A stretch of DNA of 64,000 nt from an uncultured Eubacteriales bacterium. GTDB lineage: Bacteria; Bacillota; Clostridia; Lachnospirales; Cellulosilyticaceae. Made by a program: the position numbers and the translations under genes. The number at the start of each line of letters is the position of its first letter. Positions within the stretch are counted from its first letter, which is position 1. The stretch is taken from the NCBI GenBank assembly GCA_900551325.1, contig URVM01000016.1, positions 1 through 64,000 of the forward strand. Direction: 5' to 3'. Below, one piece after another: positions 8,650 to 18,186 of this stretch. The notes beneath the pieces are model-generated. The model made no database searches and was not told the origin of the DNA. It saw nothing but the letters and a program-made list of their open reading frames with translations.

Positions 8650-9837
8650 TTACTCCTTAACTGGTTCTAAAGTATCATTTGATAAATTCAACTCATAGTA
8701 ATCTATAGGATGAGGATCGTCACATAGATTACCATTTTTATCATATTCTCTTAGAGATTGCATTTTGTACAAAATAATATCTCCTTTATACTCTGATGTA
8801 ACACCTACACTACCACCTATGCTTGTTACATTACTAAAATCACAAATACGAGTATCTTGAGTGCCATCTAGTAACATTTTGTGAAAGCCTTCTTCCTCTC
8901 CTAATACAACGTAATACACCCAATTCCCAACAACGCAGTAATCCATTGCGCCAAGATTTTTCATGCGTTCTTCAAGTTTTTCATAAGCTCTGAATGTCCA
9001 TTTATTATCTATAACAAACCCATATTCACAAACGTTTTCTCCCCAAGTGGCTTCAATACTATAAATAGCTGACCCAAATGGACCACTAGGGTCTAAAATT
9101 GGTTGGTGATTAAATCCATAATACTTATCATTTTTAACAACTGGAACTGACTGCTTTAAAAAATCAGATTCCTCTAGGTTATTTGTTAAATACTCCATTG
9201 TTACTGTTACCGTATCTGGTTCCTCACCTACAAAGTTAAATTCAAAGAACTCATTAACTTGTGGTCGATAGATATTGGTTGTGGTAGCGTCGTATTTCCA
9301 TATGGCTTTATACATAGATGGAGTGTTAAAGACTTGATGATCCCATTTTCTTGGTAACACAACAAAGTTAGACGTATGATTTACTAGTCTAATCTTGGGT
9401 AGGTCTATAAGCCCCTCAACTTCTTGAAAATTATTAGGGATAATATTAATTTTATTAGTTTTTTCTGTAAAGTCTATATGACAATCTAAAAGCTTATCTA
9501 TTGAATCTAATGGAACGAATACCCTATGGGTTGATAGGTAGGGTGTATGAGATAATTGAATTGGATTACCTTTTTTATAAGCAATCTTATCTCCTATGGT
9601 ATAGATGATTTGACTTCCTCCCTTATTGATGACCACTTTTGATTCTTGCCATTTAACGCTAGCCCCTAGTTCTTCACATATAAACTTTATAGGAACATAT
9701 GTAATATTTTCCTTTTCTTCTGGTCTTACATCCATTTCAACGGACTTATTATTAATATAAATACTTATATCTTGACCATATACAGTGGTTCCTAACATTA
9801 GGCTAAGTACACCTACCCATAAATAATGTTTTTTCAT
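8650..9837 (-). CDS. Secreted protein with copper-amine-oxidase-like N-terminal domain
   Basis: This 395-residue protein has a cleavable signal peptide (MKKHYLWVGVLSLMLGTTVYG) and, at about residues 24-115, the so-called copper amine oxidase N-terminal (stalk) domain, with YVPIKFICEELGASVKW and HRVFVPLDSIDKLLDCHI. This domain is common in secreted clostridial proteins, probably binds the cell wall or a partner, and has no oxidase activity. The C-terminal 280 residues are not recognised; they look beta-rich. The start follows AAGAAGGAT. Its stop lies 30 bases upstream of the TrmO-like start, so the genes may share a transcript. Confidence 0.82.
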   Translation of the reverse strand: MKKHYLWVGVLSLMLGTTVYGQDISIYINNKSVEMDVRPEEKENITYVPIKFICEELGASVKWQESKVVINKGGSQIIYTIGDKIAYKKGNPIQLSHTPYLSTHRVFVPLDSIDKLLDCHIDFTEKTNKINIIPNNFQEVEGLIDLPKIRLVNHTSNFVVLPRKWDHQVFNTPSMYKAIWKYDATTTNIYRPQVNEFFEFNFVGEEPDTVTVTMEYLTNNLEESDFLKQSVPVVKNDKYYGFNHQPILDPSGPFGSAIYSIEATWGENVCEYGFVIDNKWTFRAYEKLEERMKNLGAMDYCVVGNWVYYVVLGEEEGFHKMLLDGTQDTRICDFSNVTSIGGSVGVTSEYKGDIILYKMQSLREYDKNGNLCDDPHPIDYYELNLSNDTLEPVKE

Positions 9838-9964
9838 AGCTTATCCTTCTTTTTGTTTTTTATATTTATTATACATTAAAATTGTACACAAATGGCCTTA
9901 AATATATCTAAAAATAAAAATATTCTAATCTTAACCTGTATAATATTACTCTTGTTTAATCTAT

Positions 9965-10006
9965 GAAAAAAGTAGGTAGCAAAGCTCTATAACTTAACTA
10001 CCTACT
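9965..10006 (-). terminator. Terminator of serS
   Basis: A perfect nine-base stem (9971-9979 with 9998-10006) is followed, reading on minus, by six T residues at 9965-9970. It lies about 70 bases after the serS stop. Confidence 0.88.
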
Positions 10007-10074
10007 AAGGTCTGTTGAAATTTATTTACATTAAAACTCTACTAATAATCTAGCTGGAAGAGCATCTAAGCTTT

Positions 10075-11352
10075 CTATTTAATACTTGTCAATCCACCCA
10101 TATAAGGTTGTAGTGCTACTGGAATATTAACTGAACCATCTTCATTTAAGTTATTTTCTAAGAAAGCGATAAGCATTCTTGGTGGTGCTACCACTGTATT
10201 GTTTAATGTATGTGCAAAGTACTTCCCATCTTTTGATGTGACACGGATTTTAAGGCGTCTAGCTTGGGCATCACCTAAGTTAGAGCAGCTACCTACTTCA
10301 AAGTATTTTTGTTGTCTTGGAGACCATGCTTCTACATCTATAGATTTTACTTTTAAGTCTGCTAAGTCCCCTGAACAGCATTCCAATGTTCTTACTGGAA
10401 TATCTAGTGTACCAAAAAGCTCTACTGTGTTTTGCCATAGTTTATCAAACCACATTTTACTTTCTTCTGGCTTACATACTACAATCATCTCTTGTTTTTC
10501 AAATTGGTGAATACGGTATACGCCTCTTTCTTCAATGCCATGAGCACCTTTTTCTTTTCTAAAGCAAGGTGAATAGCTAGTCAGTGTTTGTGGTAGCTGT
10601 TCTTCGGTTAAGATGGTATCAATAAACTTACCAATCATAGAATGCTCACTTGTTCCAACTAGGTATAGGTCTTCTCCTTCTATTTTATACATCATCGCTT
10701 CCATCTCAGAAAAGCTCATAACACCTGTTACCACTTCACTTCGAATCATAAAAGGTGGAATACAGTAGGTAAAACCTTTCTCTATCATAAAGTCCCTTGC
10801 ATAAGAGATGATTGCTGAATGAAGTCTTGCAATATTCCCCATCAAGTAGTAGAAACCACTTCCTGCTACCTTTCTTGCACTATCTAAGTCAAGCCCACTT
10901 AACTTTTCCATAATCTCTGTATGATAAGGAATCTCAAAGGGCGGTACTACAGGTTCACCATAGCGCTGTATCTCTACATTTTCACTATCATCTTTGCCAA
11001 TAGGTACACTTTCATCAATCATATTAGGTAGCACAAGCATAATTTGTCTTACCTTTTCATTGAGTTCTCCTTCTTTTATTTCTAGTTCAGCTAATAGTTC
11101 TGCCTCTTTAACAACTTGCTCCTTAAGTTGTTCTGCTTCTTCTTTCTTGCCTTGTGCCATCATCTCACCAATTTGTTTTGATAACTTCTTTCTCTTAGCT
11201 CTTAGCTGATCTGCCTCTTGCTTAACCGTCCTACTTTCTAAATCAAGTGCGATGACTTCATCTACAAGTGGAAGCTTGCTATCTTGAAACTTTTTCTTAA
11301 TATTTTCTTTAACTAACTCTGGATTTTCTCTTACAAATTTTAAATCTAACAT
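10075..11352 (-). CDS. serS: Serine--tRNA ligase
   Basis: This protein of 425 residues is the normal length of SerRS, which charges tRNA-Ser and, as substrate supply, tRNA-Sec. It has the N-terminal long coiled-coil arm (residues about 25-110), then class II motif 2 around SPCFRKEKGAHGIEERGVYR with HQFEKQEM, and motif 3 in LNNTVVAPPRMLIAFLENN. The frame runs on upstream through the T-box leader; the true start is the ATG at 11352 (MLDLKFVRENPELV) after AAAAGGAGAA. Expression is controlled by the T-box directly upstream and ended by the hairpin near 9970. Confidence 0.97.
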   Translation of the reverse strand: MLDLKFVRENPELVKENIKKKFQDSKLPLVDEVIALDLESRTVKQEADQLRAKRKKLSKQIGEMMAQGKKEEAEQLKEQVVKEAELLAELEIKEGELNEKVRQIMLVLPNMIDESVPIGKDDSENVEIQRYGEPVVPPFEIPYHTEIMEKLSGLDLDSARKVAGSGFYYLMGNIARLHSAIISYARDFMIEKGFTYCIPPFMIRSEVVTGVMSFSEMEAMMYKIEGEDLYLVGTSEHSMIGKFIDTILTEEQLPQTLTSYSPCFRKEKGAHGIEERGVYRIHQFEKQEMIVVCKPEESKMWFDKLWQNTVELFGTLDIPVRTLECCSGDLADLKVKSIDVEAWSPRQQKYFEVGSCSNLGDAQARRLKIRVTSKDGKYFAHTLNNTVVAPPRMLIAFLENNLNEDGSVNIPVALQPYMGGLTSIK

Positions 11353-11404
11353 CTTCTTTTCTCCTTTTAAGTTTATTCTTACAACAATACTCTTCCTAAA
11401 AAAG

Positions 11405-11640
11405 GGTACAAAAAAAGCCCTCCTTCCCAACTTACTATGGGACGAAAGACTCCGTGTTGCCACCCAAATTGCCCATCTAACCTTAGATGGACCACTCAAC
11501 AAGTAGGATAAAGACTACCAAACTTCAACTCATCGCTGACAGCTCCAAAAGTGGAAAGATTTAACCTTTCATCGATTTGCACCAACCATCGACTCTCTGT
11601 AGAAATTTATAAATCGTAGCTTTTATCATTGCTGTAAGAT
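11405..11640 (-). ncRNA. T-box riboswitch (serine) upstream of serS
   Basis: On minus the leader carries the T-box sequence TGGGTGGCAACACGG at 11452-11466. A terminator follows it (stem around 11420-11446, then seven T at 11410-11416). An AGAGAG-type stem I base lies near 11600. Uncharged tRNA-Ser pairs with the specifier codon and the T-box bulge, which stabilises the antiterminator. The likely specifier is an AGC serine codon at 11535-11537; a second AGC lies at 11542-11544, so the exact choice is tentative. Confidence 0.93.
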
Positions 11641-11874
11641 TATTTTTTCAATAGTATACAATTTATATTAATTTTTTACAAGACTCTATCTATAATTTTT
11701 GATTAATACTCTGTATTTTAATTTTATATCTGTTAATTTAGTAACAAGTTTTTCACTTTTGTATAGTCTATTTATGCTTTTTAGATTACTTATTTTAAGG
11801 TTTTCAATTTAATATTTATCGTATATTATCAAATAGATATATGAAAAATTTAATCTATAAAGAGGGTGACTTTT

Positions 11875-12567
11875 ATGACACTTATATCCCAAAAGCTCCT
11901 TGAAGATTTGACTCTATTTCAAAATCTTAATCCAGTAACGTATACTCGCCTTATGGAAATAGGCCGTATTGAACATTATAAAAGTGGTACTTATCTTTTT
12001 AGAGAAAAAGATACCTTGCCTTGCTTTTATATTCTTCTATCTGGTACCACCTGTATGTATAAGACCAATTCAAATGGTCAACTCAAGACTATTTTTATCT
12101 TTGGTAAGGATACACTTTTAAATGAGACACTTTTTGACTCCACTCCTTCAGCTATTAACTGTAAAGTCCATGAAGATTGTACAGTCCTTGTATTTTACCG
12201 CACAGACATGCTTCCTCTATTTCAATCTGACTTTCAGTTAACAACCAACTTTGTAAACCATCTAAGTAAGCGCATTAGACGCCTTTACCGACAACTAAAA
12301 AACTGTACATCTGTTATTAAGATGGAAAAGAAACTTGCCGCTAAACTTTGGAAGCTTGCTCAAGATTATGGCATACCTGATGAAAGAGGTACACTTATTA
12401 ACTTCCCTATAACTATTACATCTCTAAGTGAACTTTTAGGGTCTTACCGTGAAACTGTATCCAGATCCTTAAAAGTTTTAGTGGAGCAAGATTTAGTTAT
12501 TTATGAGAATAAATTTATATTGATTCCAAATCTTTCTAAGTTAGCAGCTTTTTTTAAAGCACCGTGA
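11875..12567 (+). CDS. Crp/Fnr family transcriptional regulator
   Basis: This 230-residue protein has an N-terminal cyclic-nucleotide-binding fold (residues about 15-120, with FREKDTLPCFYILLSGTT) and a C-terminal winged helix with ITSLSELLGSYRETVSRSLKVL, the Crp recognition helix. The N-terminus lacks the cysteine cluster expected of an oxygen-sensing Fnr, and the cAMP-contact residues are not obvious. It lies just upstream of, and on the same strand as, the molybdopterin oxidoreductase operon, which it probably controls. The ATG at 11875 is favoured over the GTG nine bases earlier because GAGGG is then well spaced. Confidence 0.9.
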   Translation: MTLISQKLLEDLTLFQNLNPVTYTRLMEIGRIEHYKSGTYLFREKDTLPCFYILLSGTTCMYKTNSNGQLKTIFIFGKDTLLNETLFDSTPSAINCKVHEDCTVLVFYRTDMLPLFQSDFQLTTNFVNHLSKRIRRLYRQLKNCTSVIKMEKKLAAKLWKLAQDYGIPDERGTLINFPITITSLSELLGSYRETVSRSLKVLVEQDLVIYENKFILIPNLSKLAAFFKAP

Positions 12568-12643
12568 GATTTATCACATTATAAAAATCACTAAAATATT
12601 ATACTTTATTTATCGTTAATTAATTGTCAAAAGGAGAATTCTC

Positions 12644-14743
12644 ATGAAAAAAGTTCAATCTACATGTAATGTATGTGCTTTAGCTTGTAATCTCGACTTT
12701 TATGTTGAGAACGGGGAAATTACAAAAGTTATTCCTACAAAAGATTATCCTGTTAATAAGGGTTTCTCTTGTATTAAAGGTATTTCTCTAGATAAGCAGC
12801 ATACTAAATTTAAACCTTCACCACTTCCTCTTATTCGTAATCAACAGGGAGAACTTGAAGAAACTTCTTGGGAAAAGGCTTATGACTACGTAGCTAAGGA
12901 GCTTCTTCGTATTAAAAATACTTACGGTGGCGACAGCATTGCAGGTATTAGTACGGGTCAGTTACCACTTGAAGAAATGGCTCTTTATTCTCATGTAATG
13001 CGTAACTTCTTAAGAGGACATGTAGATGGTAATACAAGACTTTGTATGGCAACATCTGTTGTTGCTCATAAGCAAAGCTTCGGTTTTGATGCACCTCCTT
13101 ATACACTCAATGACCTTGAGCTTTCAGATACTATTTTCCTTATTGGTGCAAACCCAATAGTAGCCCATCCTATTCTTTGGGACCGTATCCGTCGCAATAA
13201 AAATAAGAAACTTATAACAATAGACCCACGCTGTTCAGAAACAGCTAGAAAGTCTGACTACTATTACCCTGTAGCGCCAAAAACTGATATTTACTTATTC
13301 TATGGTCTTGCTCATATTCTTATTGAAAAGGACTATATCGATCATAAATATATTGAGGCACATACTGAAAACTTTGATGGTTTTAAAACACTTGTAAGCC
13401 AATATACTCCTAATATTGTATCTGAAAAGACAGGCTTACCTAAAGAGTCCCTTTATGAAATGGTAGACCTTATTAATAAGGGAGAACGTGTATCTTTCTG
13501 GTGGACAATGGGTGTCAATCAAGGTTATGAAGCTGTAAGAACAGCTCAATCTATTATTAACTTAGCTCTTATGACTGGTAATATAGGTCGCCCTGGTACA
13601 GGTGCTAACTCAATCACTGGTCAATGTAATGCTATGGGCTCTCGCCTCTTTAGTAATACTACTGGACTTTATGGTGGTGGAGACTATGACAACCCAATAA
13701 GACGTCAGGCTATATGTGAGGCACTAGAAATAACAGATGAACAGCTTATTGATAAGCCTACCCTTCCATATAATCAAATCATTGAAAAAATAGAAAGTGG
13801 TCACATTAAAGCTCTATGGGTTGTATCTACAAATCCTCGCCACTCTTGGGTAAATAATTCAACCTTCCAAGAAGCTATTAAAAAATTAGAGTTATTTATC
13901 GTCCAAGATATTTATTCTGATACACATACTGCTACAGATGCTAGTGTATTTCTCCCTGTTGTACCAGGCCTTAAAAAGACAGGTACTTATATTAATACAG
14001 AAAGACGCCTTTCTGCAATGCGCCCTGTTCTTGAAAAGTCTGGTGAAGAAAAAACTGACTATGAAGTATTCTTAAATATTGGAAAAGCACTTGGTATGGG
14101 CTCACTTCTTGACTTATGGCAAACACCAGAAGCTACTTTTGAACTGATGAAAAAATGTACTAAAGGTATGCCTTGTGATATTACAGGGGTAACTTATGAA
14201 GCACTTGAAAGTACAGCAGGTATCCAGTGGCCATTTAGAGCGGGTGAAACACTTATAGAGAATGAACGTCGTCTCTTTGAAGATGGTAACTACTATACTC
14301 CTTCAAAAAAAGCTAAATTTGTCTTTGATGAAATTAAGGAAAATCCACTTCCTACTACAAAAGACTTTCCATATATTTTAAATACTGGTCGTGATACAGT
14401 AGGTCAATGGCATACTCAAGTACGTTCTCGTGAAATAGGACTTGCTGAAGCTGCTTATAACAAACACGCTTATATCTATATTCACCCTACACTTGCAGGG
14501 GAAAAAGGTATTGAAGATAATGAAATTTTTGCAGTTGCTTCAATTAATGGGCGTACTTCTCATTTTGTAGCTAAATTAAGTGAGTATGTAGCGCCAAACC
14601 ACCTTTATGCACCAATGCATTATATTGAAACCAATAACCTAACCCCTTCTTTATATGATCCATTCTCAAAAGAGCCTTCATATAAAGCAACACCTATTAA
14701 TATTTATAAAATTACAGGAGACACCATTCATGAAAAGAATTAA
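12644..14743 (+). CDS. Molybdopterin oxidoreductase, nitrate-reductase-like catalytic subunit
   Basis: This 699-residue enzyme of the DMSO-reductase family carries Mo-bis-MGD and one [4Fe-4S] cluster. Cluster ligands are C8, C11, C15 and about C43. The segment NTRLCMATSVV places a cysteine at residue 134, the position of the Mo ligand in NapA/NarB/NasA-type nitrate reductases, not the Sec or Ser of formate dehydrogenases and DMSO reductases. There is no twin-arginine signal, so it is cytoplasmic. Gene order with a ferredoxin and an FAD reductase recalls the ferredoxin-linked nitrate reductase of Clostridium perfringens. The substrate is inferred; another oxyanion is possible because no nitrate carrier or nitrite reductase is nearby. 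Confidence 0.88.
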   Translation: MKKVQSTCNVCALACNLDFYVENGEITKVIPTKDYPVNKGFSCIKGISLDKQHTKFKPSPLPLIRNQQGELEETSWEKAYDYVAKELLRIKNTYGGDSIAGISTGQLPLEEMALYSHVMRNFLRGHVDGNTRLCMATSVVAHKQSFGFDAPPYTLNDLELSDTIFLIGANPIVAHPILWDRIRRNKNKKLITIDPRCSETARKSDYYYPVAPKTDIYLFYGLAHILIEKDYIDHKYIEAHTENFDGFKTLVSQYTPNIVSEKTGLPKESLYEMVDLINKGERVSFWWTMGVNQGYEAVRTAQSIINLALMTGNIGRPGTGANSITGQCNAMGSRLFSNTTGLYGGGDYDNPIRRQAICEALEITDEQLIDKPTLPYNQIIEKIESGHIKALWVVSTNPRHSWVNNSTFQEAIKKLELFIVQDIYSDTHTATDASVFLPVVPGLKKTGTYINTERRLSAMRPVLEKSGEEKTDYEVFLNIGKALGMGSLLDLWQTPEATFELMKKCTKGMPCDITGVTYEALESTAGIQWPFRAGETLIENERRLFEDGNYYTPSKKAKFVFDEIKENPLPTTKDFPYILNTGRDTVGQWHTQVRSREIGLAEAAYNKHAYIYIHPTLAGEKGIEDNEIFAVASINGRTSHFVAKLSEYVAPNHLYAPMHYIETNNLTPSLYDPFSKEPSYKATPINIYKITGDTIHEKN

Positions 14744-15134
14744 GATTGACCGTTCAAAATGTGTAGGTTGCCTCACTTGTGTTACAGCTTGTCTTGTAAG
14801 CAATGATAGCCAAGATCCACGCAACCGTATCGTTAGTGATAGTAAAAACAAATATGCACCTATTTTTTGCCGCCACTGTGATGAACCTGAATGTGTATAT
14901 ACTTGTATGACAGGTGCCATGTATAAAAATCATGAAACTGGCTTTGTAGACTATAACAAAAACCAATGTGCAAGCTGCTATATGTGTATTATGGCATGCC
15001 CTTATGGTGTATTAAAAAGTGACTCAAAACATCACAAAGAAATTATGAAATGTAATATGTGCCAACATCTTGAAAATGGACCTCTATGTGTTGAAAAGTG
15101 TCCAATGCATGCTATTACATTAGAGGAGGTTTAA
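14730..15134 (+). CDS. Four-cluster ferredoxin-type electron-transfer subunit
   Basis: This 134-residue iron-sulfur protein has four cysteine groups (CVGCLTCVTAC, CRHCDEPECVYTC, CASCYMCIMACP and CNMCQHLENGPLCVEKCP), the pattern of HycB/DmsB/NarH-like subunits binding up to four [4Fe-4S] clusters. It should pass electrons between the FAD oxidoreductase encoded next and the molybdenum subunit encoded before. The frame is open further upstream, but the ATG at 14730 after ACAGGAG is the right start. It overlaps the end of the preceding gene by 14 bases, so translation is coupled. Confidence 0.93.
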   Translation: MKRIKIDRSKCVGCLTCVTACLVSNDSQDPRNRIVSDSKNKYAPIFCRHCDEPECVYTCMTGAMYKNHETGFVDYNKNQCASCYMCIMACPYGVLKSDSKHHKEIMKCNMCQHLENGPLCVEKCPMHAITLEEV

Positions 15135-15137
15135 TTG

Positions 15138-16373
15138 ATGAAATACGTTGTAATCGGTGCTTCTGCTGCTGGTATAAGTGGCTGTAAAAGACTTCGTGAA
15201 CTTGATCCTGCTGCCGAAATCACCCTTATTTCAAAAGATAAACATATTTATTCTCGTTGTATTTTACACCACTATATTGAGGGGATTCGTGACTTAGATA
15301 GACTTCAATTTGTACCACTAAACTTTATTGAAGATTACAAGATTGATTGGATTAAGGGTGATGCTGCTACGAAAGTAGATACAGAGGCTAAAACAGTTCA
15401 TACCAAAAGCGGCAAAGTGGTAAGTTTTGATAAGCTTCTTATTGCTACTGGTTCACATGTTTTCTTCCCACCTATTCCTGGGCTTCGTGAAGCTAAAAAT
15501 GCTATAGGTTTTCATGATTTAGATGAATGTGAAACAATTATGGAGCAAGCAAAGACAGCCAAAAACATCGTTATACTTGGTGCTGGTCTTGTAGGTATTG
15601 ATGCTGCAGAAGGTCTGCTTCACCTTGGTAAATCTATCTCTATCGTTGAAATGCGTGATCGTATGCTTTCTATTCAACTAGATCACCAAGCAGCTTCTCT
15701 TTACGAAAAAGCCTTCTTAGAAAAAGGGGTTAAACAATACTATAGTGTAAGTGCAAGTAAAATTATCTTAGATGAAAACAGCTCTGTACAAGGTGTTGAA
15801 CTAAGTACTGGAGAAGTTCTTCCTTGTGATTTACTTATTGTTGCATCTGGTGTACGTTCAAATGTGGAATTTTTACAAGATAGTTCTATAGAAACAGACC
15901 GCTTCGGGCTTATTATAGACCCACTTGGTCAAACTTCTCATCCTGATATTTACGGGGCTGGTGATGTAACAGGGCGTAATCCTATCTGGCCTGTGGCTGT
16001 AAAAGAAGGTATTATTGCAGCAAGCAATATGTGCGGCCATAAAAAAGAGATGACTGATTTCTTTGCTAGTAAGTCTACAATGAACTTCTTAGGGATTCCT
16101 ACTATGTCTCTAGGTCTTGCTCAACCTGAAAATCCTGAAGAATACAACATTGAAATAGAACTAGATGAACAAGGTAACTATAAAAAGATTGTTCATAAGG
16201 ATGGTAAAATTTACGGTGCCCTACTACAAGGTGACCTTTCTTACTCAGGTATCCTAACACAACTTATTAAAAACAATATAGATGTATCTAAAGTTAAAAA
16301 ACCACTATTTGAAGTAGACTACTCTGACTTCTTCCATCTAACAGATGGTCTTGAATATACATATAATCAATAA
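15138..16373 (+). CDS. NAD(P)/FAD-dependent oxidoreductase
   Basis: This 411-residue pyridine-nucleotide-disulfide-type flavoprotein has an N-terminal FAD-binding dinucleotide fold (VVIGASAAGISGCKRLREL), a central NAD(P) fold (VILGAGLVGIDAAEGL) and the FAD-closing GAGDV motif near residue 280. It resembles the reductase part of NirB and NADH:rubredoxin oxidoreductases. Its probable job is to feed NAD(P)H electrons into the adjacent four-cluster ferredoxin and molybdenum subunit. The start is the ATG behind AGAGGAGG, three bases after the ferredoxin stop. No redox-active disulfide CxxxxC is seen. Confidence 0.9.
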   Translation: MKYVVIGASAAGISGCKRLRELDPAAEITLISKDKHIYSRCILHHYIEGIRDLDRLQFVPLNFIEDYKIDWIKGDAATKVDTEAKTVHTKSGKVVSFDKLLIATGSHVFFPPIPGLREAKNAIGFHDLDECETIMEQAKTAKNIVILGAGLVGIDAAEGLLHLGKSISIVEMRDRMLSIQLDHQAASLYEKAFLEKGVKQYYSVSASKIILDENSSVQGVELSTGEVLPCDLLIVASGVRSNVEFLQDSSIETDRFGLIIDPLGQTSHPDIYGAGDVTGRNPIWPVAVKEGIIAASNMCGHKKEMTDFFASKSTMNFLGIPTMSLGLAQPENPEEYNIEIELDEQGNYKKIVHKDGKIYGALLQGDLSYSGILTQLIKNNIDVSKVKKPLFEVDYSDFFHLTDGLEYTYNQ

Positions 16374-16384
16374 AGGAGAATTTT

Positions 16385-17332
16385 ATGCCTAGACAACCAA
16401 TTCCTACACGTCTCAAAGACTTACCTGTACCTATCTTACCTACAATGGTAGGTGCAGCTACTCTTTCTAACATGTGGTCTTCACTAGGATTTAGTTGGAT
16501 TCGTCATGTAACCATGTGGGCTATTGCCTGTGTTATTCTTTGTTATATTGGAAAAATCATCTTACATTTTGATACAGTTAAATCTGAATATAAGCTTACT
16601 GTACCAGCTTCTTTATATGCTGCTTTTCCTATGCTCCTAATGATTTTAGGAAGCTATCTATTTGACTTTAACCCTACACTCGGTAAAGGCTTATGGCTTA
16701 TAGGATTAGGTATGGATAGCATACATATTTTAACTTTTATTTATAGAAATGCTATTAAAAGTTTTAATATAGATACTTTCGTTCCTAGTTGGTTTGTAAC
16801 TTTTAATGGAATTATGGTATCTACAGTTGTTGGTGTACCAATGAATGAACCTACTATTGGTAAAATAGTAGTGTACTACGGTATTTTAGCACTTGTTATT
16901 GTGCTTCCTCTTATGGTGATAAGATTAATTAAAAAACCTATTACAACAGGTCCTCTTTTTATGACAAAAGCTATTTTACTGGCACCAAGTAGCCTTTGCC
17001 TTGTAAGTTATTTAAACTTTATCAAACAACCTAATGTATGGGTAATCTATATACTCTATGCTATTATTTTTGTAACACTTATTTATATACTTATAAACCT
17101 TGTAAAGTTCTTCTCATTTACCTTTCATCCTGGCTTTGCAGCACTTACCTTCCCTATGGCCATTGGCTCTGTGGCTTCAAGTAAGATGTCTGGGTTCTTA
17201 ATCAGCCAAGGTTATGAGTCTTTAGGTGGAGCCATCAATCAATTATTTGGTTTCCAACTTTTTATTACAACTGCTATTATAGCTTTTGTACTATTTAACT
17301 TTCTTCTTATATTTATCAAAAAAGAAGCCTAA
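16385..17332 (+). CDS. TDT family (TehA/SLAC1-like) membrane transporter
   Basis: This 315-residue protein has about ten hydrophobic helices and the ordered features of the tellurite-resistance/dicarboxylate transporter family: the N-terminal PVPILPTMVGAATLSNMW, the FVPSWFVTFNGIMVSTVVG stretch in the middle, and FHPGFAALTFPMAIGS late. Members carry anions such as sulfite, malate, chloride or nitrate. It lies 11 bases after the FAD oxidoreductase gene and 15 before mobA, so it is part of the molybdoenzyme operon and probably moves that enzyme's anionic substrate or product. Which anion cannot be told from sequence. Confidence 0.87.
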   Translation: MPRQPIPTRLKDLPVPILPTMVGAATLSNMWSSLGFSWIRHVTMWAIACVILCYIGKIILHFDTVKSEYKLTVPASLYAAFPMLLMILGSYLFDFNPTLGKGLWLIGLGMDSIHILTFIYRNAIKSFNIDTFVPSWFVTFNGIMVSTVVGVPMNEPTIGKIVVYYGILALVIVLPLMVIRLIKKPITTGPLFMTKAILLAPSSLCLVSYLNFIKQPNVWVIYILYAIIFVTLIYILINLVKFFSFTFHPGFAALTFPMAIGSVASSKMSGFLISQGYESLGGAINQLFGFQLFITTAIIAFVLFNFLLIFIKKEA

Positions 17333-17347
17333 CAAAGGAGGGTCTTT

Positions 17348-17935
17348 ATGCCACTTAATGATTTTGCCAGTGTTATCTTAATGGGAGGACAAAATAAGCG
17401 TATGAAAGGTCGGCATAAGGCCTTTCTTCCTTTTGGTGAGAAAACCTTTTTAGAGCAAATTATTTCTGAGCTTAACCCCCTTTCTCCCCTCTATCTTTCA
17501 GTAAATGATATACAAAAATATAGTCACTTACCCTATCCTCTTATCCAAGATGTTTACACAGGAATAGGTCCAATAGGAGGTATCTATTCCGCACTTCAAA
17601 GTACTCATGAGTCTACACTCTTTATAACAGCCTGTGATATGCCTTTTGTAAAGGCTGAACTTGTAACTTATCTCTATAGTCAACTTGATGAAGAAAGCTC
17701 TTATGTTATTTTAGAGGATAAGGATGGGCACTTTTGCCCTCTTGGTGGAATCTATAGAAAAAACATACTTCCTATTTTGGAAGAAAATATTAAAGAAGAG
17801 AACTTCCGTTTAGGTGCTCTTCTCAAAAAAGCAAAAGGAAAAATCATTCCTTTAGAATCCACTCCTTTTCAAGAGGATATACTTCTTAATATTAATACAC
17901 CAGAAGCCTATGAAGCATTGTTTCATAAAGATTAA
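17348..17935 (+). CDS. mobA: Molybdenum cofactor guanylyltransferase
   Basis: This 195-residue enzyme joins GMP from GTP to molybdopterin to make the MGD form used by DMSO-reductase-family enzymes. It shows the nucleotidyltransferase motif VILMGGQNKRMKGRHKAFLP, a GPIGGIYSALQ loop, the metal-binding ITACDMPFV, and the C-terminal NINTPEAYE found in MobA. It is the last gene of the plus-strand operon, placed so that the cofactor is made with the enzyme that uses it. The start follows AAAGGAGGG. MobB and MoeA are encoded convergently just downstream. Confidence 0.93.
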   Translation: MPLNDFASVILMGGQNKRMKGRHKAFLPFGEKTFLEQIISELNPLSPLYLSVNDIQKYSHLPYPLIQDVYTGIGPIGGIYSALQSTHESTLFITACDMPFVKAELVTYLYSQLDEESSYVILEDKDGHFCPLGGIYRKNILPILEENIKEENFRLGALLKKAKGKIIPLESTPFQEDILLNINTPEAYEALFHKD

Positions 17936-17978
17936 TTTTTAGCTCTGTTAGATCATATTAATGATATAGCATACAAAA

Positions 17979-18016
17979 GTAGCCCTATCCCCTCAATATT
18001 GAAGGGATAGGGCTAC
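17979..18016. terminator. Terminator between mobA and mobB
   Basis: A 14-base stem GTAGCCCTATCCC...GGGATAGGGCTAC lies between convergent operons. On minus it is followed by CTTTTGT; on plus the T-run is weak, so the stem is strong but the direction is ambiguous. Confidence 0.75.
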
Positions 18017-18186
18017 TCGATTACAGAAATATCTATTTATTGTATTGAGTATAGCATAATTCTATATAATTCTATATATTTGTAGATATATTTCAGACTA
18101 TATATCAGTTAGCTAAAGAAACATAGCATGGCGTTGTTTGTAGATTTCAATACGTGTATCTAAGCCCGGAACAGTTGAGTGGATTC

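Noticed and set aside
12568..12643. A molybdenum-cofactor riboswitch before the molybdoenzyme operon
   Set aside because: The gap is only 76 bases, AT-rich, and lacks the conserved Moco motif elements.
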